DNA of 11,936 nt from JBBKWH01 sp041165345 (GTDB lineage: Bacteria > Pseudomonadota > Gammaproteobacteria > Pseudomonadales > Moraxellaceae). Both the position numbers and the translations under genes were made by a program. This document shows, in pieces, positions 6,534 to 11,936 of the stretch. A model generated the notes under the pieces. The model made no database searches and was not told the origin of the DNA. It was given only the letters and a program-made list of their open reading frames with translations. The stretch lies in contig JBEANQ010000065.1 of NCBI GenBank assembly GCA_041165345.1, positions 1-11,936 of the forward strand, read 5' to 3'. Each line of letters begins with the position of its first letter. Positions within the stretch are counted from its first letter, which is position 1.

Positions 6534-8474
6534 AAACGCATTTTTGTACAAGAAACCAATGCCCATAACGGCCATTACATTGCCGGTTTTGACTCCATCG
6601 TATACAGCCAACACCATATCGGCCATATCCAAGGCGCAGCGCGGCGTATCCCTGCAATCATGAGTGAGTCGGCCACGGATGCGATGTTGTGGCAGGTGGT
6701 CAACCTAAAGCGCGACAATGGCATGTTTGACAGCATTGCGGTACTGGGTGCCGTTGATGACCAAGAAGCTGCTGATTGGGCGATGAGTCAATACGGACGG
6801 ATGTTTGATAGCGTGGTGGTCAGCACCGCCGAAACGTCAGCACCGGGCTTGATGCGTCACCTAGACAATCCCAAGCTACACAGCTACACGTCACACCTCA
6901 AGCCAAAAGACTTGGCGCGTATGCAGGACATGACAACCAGTGAGGCGGTCATGTGGGACGGCCTAGAGCTGCTGAGTCATGACGGCACGTCGTTGTCCTT
7001 GCTACTGGACATGACCAAGGTTGATGACGACGGCTTGATGCTGGACAGCATGACCCTTGATGAGCTCAAGGCGCTGGCAATGGGCGACGATGGCGAAGTT
7101 GAAGGCTATGACTCGCTGATTGTGCAAAACAACCAGATGCAAAAACTCATGGACCGTCTGAGTTCGGCAATGAGTAAGGCAACCAGCGCGGGTGGTATTA
7201 CCGTTTCGACGGTCTCGCAATCTGAACCATTCAAGAAAAACAAGGTCACGCAGGTGGCGGCCATGTTTGATCTGTCGGACGGTCAGTCGGTATCAATTAT
7301 TTTTCACAACCCAGACAGCACACCGGCAAAGCTGTTGCCAAGTGACACTCTGATCAGCTGGAAGTTTTTGCTGAATAAGCGCGATATTTCAGCGGCGGTA
7401 CAGCCGAACCAAGGCGAAGATGTGCAATTACCAGTTTTGGCCGGTCGTATCATGAAGCTGGTACACGCCAACAGTGCGCGGTTTAAGCGGACCAATGCCA
7501 AAAAAGACGAAAACCTAAAAGCCTTGGCCGATGTCGAACAGTTGATTAACGACAAGAACCAGCAGGTGATGGATCTTGACGCCGAAATTGCCGATTTACA
7601 GGCAAAAATTGATGCGGGTGTGGTTATGCGACCACCGGCTCCAGTACCTGAGCCAAAAACACCCCCAATTGGCTACTCTGGCGTTTGGGATACCGAGGAT
7701 GGTAGTGCGCATCCGTTTTTGTCGGTGCGGCCTGAAGGCATTGCGTCGTTTGCGACCCGTGCAGAGGCGGAACAGCATTATGCTGAACACACCCGACAGG
7801 TTGAGCCAACCCTGACCAAAACAGACATGGGTAATGGTGAATCACTGGTTAAAGGCATGGCAGAAAATCCTGATGGCACATTTACAGCATTAACGCTTGT
7901 GGATAGCAAGACATTTAAAACCCGTGCTGGTGCGGTGCGGTGGCTTGCCCAACGTGGCCTAAACCCAGATGGGTCAAAAATTGGTGGCGGTGCACCTGAT
8001 CTTGAATACCGCACAAATGGCTTGTTTACCTCGTTCGTGCCGAATACGCCAGAGGGTGAACAGGCTTGGCGAGAAATGGCTGTCAGTATGCAAGCGGCGT
8101 GGAAAGAGGCCTTCCCAGACTTGGATGTTGCAACGGATGCAAAGATTCCAACTGCACACCTACAGCAAGTCATTAAGTCACTGGAAAATGCTGGGTACAA
8201 TGTTGCTCAAGCGGCGGCACCCATCAAAAGCACCCCAGAAGAAGATGATGCGCTTTTAGCAAACCTTGGTCTTAATCAGGTACAGGAGCAAATAGTGCCA
8301 GCAACCAACCCTGATGCTCAATACCTACAATCGATTGTTGACGGCAAATCCGACCTTTCAGTCGCTGGTGATGAGCTTGAACGGATTGGCGATAACCTAC
8401 CACCTGAGCTTGAGGCATTATTTGAACAGGCGGCAGAGGCTTATGCTCAATACGCCATTGCACTGGAGGTTTAA
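6525..8474 (+). CDS. DarA-like polyvalent protein (defence against restriction), putative internal virion protein
   Basis: This 649-residue protein starts at GTG 6525; an upstream in-frame stop at 6492 and no nearby ATG make this the likely start, with GGGG at 6514-6517. Residues 1-220 are a region with five [FLY]DS[ILVM] motifs (at 22, 68, 94, 173, 195). Residues about 228-320 match the DarA N-terminal domain: VTQVAAMFDLSDGQSVSIIF (about 240-260), then FHNPDSTP and LISWKFLLNKRDI around W279. DarA of phage P1 is packed in the capsid, injected, and protects DNA from type I restriction. Residues about 325-363 look like a coiled coil, followed by a Pro-rich linker (about 367-380). The C-terminal 260 residues are not recognised; they are acidic and helical. 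A small basic gene follows after three bases. Confidence 0.7.
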   Translation: MSSKRIFVQETNAHNGHYIAGFDSIVYSQHHIGHIQGAARRIPAIMSESATDAMLWQVVNLKRDNGMFDSIAVLGAVDDQEAADWAMSQYGRMFDSVVVSTAETSAPGLMRHLDNPKLHSYTSHLKPKDLARMQDMTTSEAVMWDGLELLSHDGTSLSLLLDMTKVDDDGLMLDSMTLDELKALAMGDDGEVEGYDSLIVQNNQMQKLMDRLSSAMSKATSAGGITVSTVSQSEPFKKNKVTQVAAMFDLSDGQSVSIIFHNPDSTPAKLLPSDTLISWKFLLNKRDISAAVQPNQGEDVQLPVLAGRIMKLVHANSARFKRTNAKKDENLKALADVEQLINDKNQQVMDLDAEIADLQAKIDAGVVMRPPAPVPEPKTPPIGYSGVWDTEDGSAHPFLSVRPEGIASFATRAEAEQHYAEHTRQVEPTLTKTDMGNGESLVKGMAENPDGTFTALTLVDSKTFKTRAGAVRWLAQRGLNPDGSKIGGGAPDLEYRTNGLFTSFVPNTPEGEQAWREMAVSMQAAWKEAFPDLDVATDAKIPTAHLQQVIKSLENAGYNVAQAAAPIKSTPEEDDALLANLGLNQVQEQIVPATNPDAQYLQSIVDGKSDLSVAGDELERIGDNLPPELEALFEQAAEAYAQYAIALEV

Positions 8475-8477
8475 GCC

Positions 8478-8801
8478 ATGAAAGCGATGGAAAAAATCAA
8501 GCTGTCAAAAGAGCGTGTCAACCTGATTGCCGATCTAAAAAACGGCAGTCTAAAGGGCTTGGCAAAAATCAAAGCATCTAAGCGCGTTATTGAGATTGTC
8601 GTGCTTTTGGGTGGTGTTGGTTCAACCGCTAATCCTGATGCCGCCATAAACCCAGTATACCAGTCCGTCCTTGACGGTGCGCCAATAACCCGCGAGTTGA
8701 TTGAGCAAGTCGAGGCCGAAGGTCAAAAAGACCCTGAACACCCTCAATTACGCCCAGCAGTGCGGATCATTGTTGAGCAATGCCAGCGGATGGCTGCATA
8801 G
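8478..8801 (+). CDS. Small phage protein of unknown function, Lys-rich N-terminus
   Basis: ATG 8478 lies seven bases after GGAGGT (8465-8470), which sits in the end of the DarA-like gene, so the two are likely translated from one message. The 107-residue product has a basic N-terminal third (EKIKLSKERVN, then KNGSLKGLAKIKASKR) followed by a hydrophobic strand or helix (IEIVVLLGG) and an acidic helical C-terminus. I do not recognise a family. The hydrophobic piece is short and lies next to a Gly/Ser loop, so I do not call it a membrane segment. Its place between two polyvalent protein genes suggests an accessory or co-packaged role, but that is only inferred from position. Confidence 0.65.
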   Translation: MKAMEKIKLSKERVNLIADLKNGSLKGLAKIKASKRVIEIVVLLGGVGSTANPDAAINPVYQSVLDGAPITRELIEQVEAEGQKDPEHPQLRPAVRIIVEQCQRMAA

Positions 8802-8802
8802 C

Positions 8803-8820
8803 GGAACCCAAGCCAAAGCC
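8803..8820 (+). repeat. Spacer motif copy C (AACCCAAGCCAAAGC variant)
   Basis: GGAACCCAAGCCAAAGCC begins one base after the stop of the small gene. It matches copies A and B if one base is inserted. It is the weakest of the three copies. Function unknown. Confidence 0.4.
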
Positions 8821-8835
8821 ATGCCCATAGATTCG

Positions 8836-8871
8836 CCACAATAGCCCCATTCGTGGGCTATTTTGGTTTTT
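8836..8871 (+). terminator. Terminator-like hairpin just before the giant polyvalent gene
   Basis: Bases 8840-8847 pair with 8855-8862 (AATAGCCC / GGGCTATT, 8 bp, 7-base loop CATTCGT). After one C/T mismatch, CCA 8836-8838 pairs with TGG 8864-8866. Five T residues follow (8867-8871), and the ATG of the next gene starts three bases later. The shape is that of an intrinsic terminator. The outer bases TCGCCA (8833-8838) could alternatively pair with TGGCGA (8883-8888) inside the next gene, enclosing its start codon. Confidence 0.6.
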
Positions 8872-8874
8872 GAA

Positions 8875-11800
8875 ATGAGTATTGGCGACATCACTCCGCG
8901 CGATGCGTGGAAAACATTCCCGCGTATGGCGCTTTATCATGTGACCGACCAACTGGCACACCAAGCGGCCACCTCGCCACACAACGACCTGCCACAGCCG
9001 ACACCTGAGCAAAAAGAATCAGGCGATTATGTCAAAGGCCACGTGACCATTGCAGGTCTGCCCATTGCCATTGAAAACCCCCAGTGGTCTACCCGTAGCG
9101 GTGTGGACGCAGACGGCAAAGAATGGTCTGTCACCATGCGGACGCACTATGGCTACGTCGAAGACTCATTGGGTGCTGATGGTGATGAAGTCGATGTGAT
9201 CTTGATGCCGCGTACTGAGCCGGACTTTGCCGGTGATGTGTATGTCATTACACAGAATGAACCCCAAACAGGGCGATTTGACGAGCATAAGGTGGTTGTG
9301 GGTGCGGTTGATGCAGATCAGGCCATTGAGGCCTACCACGCCAACTACAGCGACGATTGGCAGGGTTTTGGTGGTATAGACACCATGAGCATGGATGAGT
9401 TTAAAGAATGGCTGTCTTTGCCGCCTGATGGAATGATATTTGATTCACTTGGCCAAGGCATTGGCGCAATCACCGACCAAGACGTGCAGAATGACCCGCT
9501 AGGCGTGTTGGGTGTGTGTTTGGGTGTACTTGAGGCAAGACAAAATGATCAAAACATTAAGTATCTTTCAAGTAAGATACTTGCTGATCAAAATTTATTG
9601 CAGCAAGTGCGTGTAAATAAAAAAGATTCGTTGGCTGATTACTGGTTAGGCACAAAATCGCCTATTTTTGATATTATTTTAAAGGATATTTATAGCTTAG
9701 ATGCTGACTTTGTTAATCGCATTTTTAATGACGCATCTTTTAAAAAAACTTTCATCAATAAGTTGATTGATTATATTATACCTACTTTGCCTAGCGCCGA
9801 TGATGTGCCTTTTTTTCAAGATGCGAAGCAAATAATAGACAGCCCGTCTATTCAGACGGATGGCTTGCTTCCTTTTCCTTGGGATGAAGTCAATCAGAGC
9901 TTCTACCACTCAACACGAAATTCAGAAGCGACAACAAACGGCTTTAATCAGCGCTATATTGATATAGTGCGTGGTGCTATGGAAAAGGCACGACCACATG
10001 TTGAAACCGTAGAACAGCAAGTGGCTTTTGATCAGGCAAGTTCTGACCTTCAGGCGCAATTTATTTCAAAGATCAAACGTCTTGCCGCATCACGTAGCGG
10101 TGTTTATTCTGGTTTTATGGCCGGAGGTTCTAAGCTCAATACACGCCAAGTCGAACAACGCGGTAATAGTTACGACAGAACAGCCATAGAGATTGAAAAG
10201 TGGATGGATAATACCGCACCAAACTTTATTTATGATGCTGTCCGTTCTGCCATGAATAACGAACAACGCCAGCTCGAGCGCCAGCAGCAACAAGATGCAG
10301 CAGATGCCGTAGTGGATCAAGCTGCTATGGATCTATGGGGGTTGTTGATCAGCACGCTACCAACCAAGTTTGCAGGCAATGAGGTCAAGGCTATTGGCTT
10401 TAGTCGTGACGGCTTGCCGTCCAGTTTAACCATTGGCGGGGGCTGGGACCCCATTAAATTCACGTCGCTGTATAAAAACAAACCGTACAGTGTGGAAACA
10501 CTGGTTAATCGGCTCAAAGCCAAAGGTTTTGATGTACCCACGAAGGCGTCACAGATCAAAAAGGCAAGCTCAGAAAAAAGCACTCCAAAAGCAGCGTATA
10601 ACCCTGATTATAAGACCATCACGATGGATGAATGGAAGCGTAAACCACGTGATTACAAGTCGATTAAAGACGGCCAGCGGTACATTTTTGAAATAAACGA
10701 AATAGGTGGTTCTGGCTTGATTCCAGTCAATGTGGTGAAGTCCTTGGCGGCCTTTGACTCTATTGGTAGTGAGCTAGAAGGCATTACTGACCAAGACATT
10801 GAAGATGATCCGCTTGGGGTGTTGAGACGGTGTTTAAGCGCCCTACCTGATCAAAAAACCAAAAATATCGGTACTCAATTGACCCAAGATCAGGCGATTG
10901 CAAATCTGGAATGGTTAGATACGGCTGATCCAGTTGCATCAATGGAAGGTGATGAGGTTCCTCGATTTGATAAGCTCAAAATTCTTGCTGAATGGGTTGG
11001 GGAGTATTGGAGTGAAAAAACAGGTGGCGTAGTCAGTCGATCTGATTTGGGCAACATTGTGATTGATACAAAGGCTGCAAAATACTCAACCAATCATGGA
11101 ATGAGCGCCACTAAAGCCAAGGCATTTTATTTAGTACCAGATGCGATTAAGGATGGTGTGTTGCTTGGCAAGCTACCTGATACCAAAGGAAAGCCTACAG
11201 CTTTTATTATTGCAGCACCCGTCGCTATTGCGGGTAAGAGTTATCGATTGCTCATGGAGGTTCGCAGTGACGCAAATATGCAGCGGTTATATGTACATGA
11301 GGTTGTATTAAGAGATGGTAAGTCACCCTTGCAGAGTTTCAAAAGCGGTGCTGATTCCGAAAAAGAGCAGCCTTCCGCCCCTGCAAGGGGTGACATATAT
11401 AATTTTATGCTTAATTTGCGTAAAATTCAATCAGAGAAAATAGTCAACCCAACTTCCACAGAAATCACCCCCACAGGCCGAGACAACACCGTCAAGACGG
11501 CCAAGGGCACCAAGGTCGGCACAAAGTTCATGGTGATCGAGGCCGATCAACTGATCACCTCACATGATGCCAGTGGCAATACAAACCCGCTGTTCCCGCA
11601 AGAGCTACAACCGCGTGACCGTAGCCGTGAGACGTCGCAAGCATGGGTGCAGAAGGTGGCGGCCAGCCTAGACGCTGAGAGTTTAGGCCGTACCGGTCGC
11701 GCGGACAGTGGTGCGCCGATCATTGGCAGTGATCGAGTGGTTGAATCCGGCAATGGGCGTTCAATGGCCATTCAACTGGCCTACGCACGCGGGACGGCTG

Positions 11801-11936
11801 AGGAGTACCGTCAATTCATTATCGATGATGCGGAATACTTCGGCTTAGACCCAGATGCCATTGAAGCGATGAATCAGCCCGTACTGGTGCGTGTGCGTAC
11901 CACGGCGATTGACCGGCAGGTGTTTACGGTCGAGGC
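8875..11936 (+). CDS. Giant polyvalent protein: pyrophosphatase-like, BECR-nuclease-like and DdrB/ParB-like domains (3' end outside the window)
   Basis: From ATG 8875 I read 1020 codons with no stop to the window end; no Shine-Dalgarno is visible. Residues about 48-175 form an inorganic-pyrophosphatase-like domain: YGYV at 92-95 and DGDEVDV at 102-108, which fits the family I signature with its three metal-binding aspartates. Residues 189-227 and 627-661 are a repeated module (ITDQD, DPLGVL, CL). Between them lie a 31% G+C segment, a basic helical region (about 400-450, with AASRSGVYSGFMAGG) and unrecognised domains. Residues about 700-860 look like a phage BECR-fold (Barnase/EndoU/ColicinE5/RelE-type) nuclease: NHGMS with H741, AAPVAIAGKSY, LYVHEV with H808. 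Residues about 863-1020 match the DdrB-like ParB domain: LQPRDRSR and VESGNGR (957-962). Such proteins are thought to be packaged and injected; that role is known for the family, not shown here. Confidence 0.85.
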   Translation, partial: MSIGDITPRDAWKTFPRMALYHVTDQLAHQAATSPHNDLPQPTPEQKESGDYVKGHVTIAGLPIAIENPQWSTRSGVDADGKEWSVTMRTHYGYVEDSLGADGDEVDVILMPRTEPDFAGDVYVITQNEPQTGRFDEHKVVVGAVDADQAIEAYHANYSDDWQGFGGIDTMSMDEFKEWLSLPPDGMIFDSLGQGIGAITDQDVQNDPLGVLGVCLGVLEARQNDQNIKYLSSKILADQNLLQQVRVNKKDSLADYWLGTKSPIFDIILKDIYSLDADFVNRIFNDASFKKTFINKLIDYIIPTLPSADDVPFFQDAKQIIDSPSIQTDGLLPFPWDEVNQSFYHSTRNSEATTNGFNQRYIDIVRGAMEKARPHVETVEQQVAFDQASSDLQAQFISKIKRLAASRSGVYSGFMAGGSKLNTRQVEQRGNSYDRTAIEIEKWMDNTAPNFIYDAVRSAMNNEQRQLERQQQQDAADAVVDQAAMDLWGLLISTLPTKFAGNEVKAIGFSRDGLPSSLTIGGGWDPIKFTSLYKNKPYSVETLVNRLKAKGFDVPTKASQIKKASSEKSTPKAAYNPDYKTITMDEWKRKPRDYKSIKDGQRYIFEINEIGGSGLIPVNVVKSLAAFDSIGSELEGITDQDIEDDPLGVLRRCLSALPDQKTKNIGTQLTQDQAIANLEWLDTADPVASMEGDEVPRFDKLKILAEWVGEYWSEKTGGVVSRSDLGNIVIDTKAAKYSTNHGMSATKAKAFYLVPDAIKDGVLLGKLPDTKGKPTAFIIAAPVAIAGKSYRLLMEVRSDANMQRLYVHEVVLRDGKSPLQSFKSGADSEKEQPSAPARGDIYNFMLNLRKIQSEKIVNPTSTEITPTGRDNTVKTAKGTKVGTKFMVIEADQLITSHDASGNTNPLFPQELQPRDRSRETSQAWVQKVAASLDAESLGRTGRADSGAPIIGSDRVVESGNGRSMAIQLAYARGTAEEYRQFIIDDAEYFGLDPDAIEAMNQPVLVRVRTTAIDRQVFTVE
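9439..9555 (+). repeat. First copy of an internal protein module in the giant gene
   Basis: Residues 189-227 of the giant protein (FDSLG, ITDQD, DPLGVL, CL, DQN). The first 30 residues match the second copy (627-661) without gaps in 17 positions. The copy ends at the border of a strongly A+T-rich segment. Confidence 0.7.
9546..9593 (+). repeat. Inverted repeat flanked by direct repeats inside the giant gene
   Basis: AAGTATCTT (9559-9567) and AAGATACTT (9574-9582) are perfect inverted copies around a 6-base loop. TGATCAAAA occurs on both sides at 9546-9554 and 9585-9593. A third TGATCAAAA lies at 10848-10856, in the second copy of the internal protein module. The reading frame stays open through the whole structure. 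Confidence 0.6.
10753..10857 (+). repeat. Second copy of the internal protein module in the giant gene
   Basis: Residues 627-661 (FDSIG, ITDQD, DPLGVL, CL, DQK). It stands about 1.3 kb after the first copy and directly before the putative nuclease domain, so the two copies bracket the middle of the protein. Confidence 0.7.

Noticed and set aside
7778..8200. 140-codon open frame on the minus strand
   Set aside because: It lies wholly inside the DarA-like gene, has no ribosome site, and its product has no recognisable pattern. It is a shadow of the + strand codon pattern.
9546..9593. Inverted and direct repeats as a phage attachment site or a complete insertion sequence
   Set aside because: The open frame runs through it, there is no integrase or transposase gene nearby, and the structure is only about 50 bases long.
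11370..11391. CCCCT-GCA-AGGGG hairpin in the giant gene as a terminator
   Set aside because: The stem is 5 bp with no T tract, and it lies in the middle of the coding frame.
1..11936. CRISPR arrays, tRNA genes and sigma-70 promoters
   Set aside because: I saw no regular repeat-spacer pattern, no cloverleaf with the usual TTC-type arm, and no convincing -35/-10 pair in the three spacers.

Overview
This window is a late (virion) gene block of a contractile-tailed phage, prophage or phage-plasmid. All genes lie on the + strand. Base composition is moderate (about 53% G+C in one typical stretch counted by hand, about 31% in one AT-rich stretch). Translation signals are bacterial: Shine-Dalgarno motifs and ATGA or TAATG stop-start overlaps. 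The host is probably a gammaproteobacterium, because DarA-type and giant polyvalent virion proteins are common in phages and conjugative elements of Proteobacteria. The genus cannot be fixed from the sequence; a Moraxellaceae-like host is only a guess.

Region 1 (1-4148) is a baseplate and tail module. It holds the 3' end of a tail-associated gene, a putative baseplate hub protein, a 115-residue protein resembling a tail-sheath N-terminal domain, a 566-residue fibre-like protein with a coiled coil, a gpV/gp5-type baseplate spike, and a small helical protein ending in eight tandem xxP triplets. Genes are tightly packed and several overlap. Region 2 (4226-6441) is a portal gene overlapping by one base with a putative tail-tube-like gene. 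Region 3 (6525-8801) encodes a DarA-like polyvalent protein (defence against restriction, as in phage P1) and a small basic protein. Region 4 (8875 to the window end) is one uninterrupted reading frame of at least 1020 codons with no stop inside the window. It carries an inorganic-pyrophosphatase-like domain, a putative BECR-fold nuclease domain and a DdrB/ParB-like domain, all typical of giant polyvalent proteins thought to be packaged in the capsid and injected with the genome.

The most unusual material is in the three spacers between these regions (4149-4225, 6442-6524, 8802-8874). Each begins, 3-13 bases after a stop codon, with a related motif around AACCCAGCYCAAGC. Each continues into a strong RNA structure that runs up to or over the next start codon. 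In the middle spacer two perfect stems (10 and 9 bp) interlock as a classic H-type pseudoknot whose last strand begins exactly at the GTG start codon of the DarA-like gene. The other two are terminator-like hairpins 0-3 bases before ATG codons that lack a Shine-Dalgarno. These spacers leave no room for promoters downstream of the structures, so the genes after them may depend on read-through, RNA processing or translational control.

Together the genes make the tail tip and portal of the particle plus its likely internal cargo proteins. The major capsid, protease and terminase genes are not in the window.
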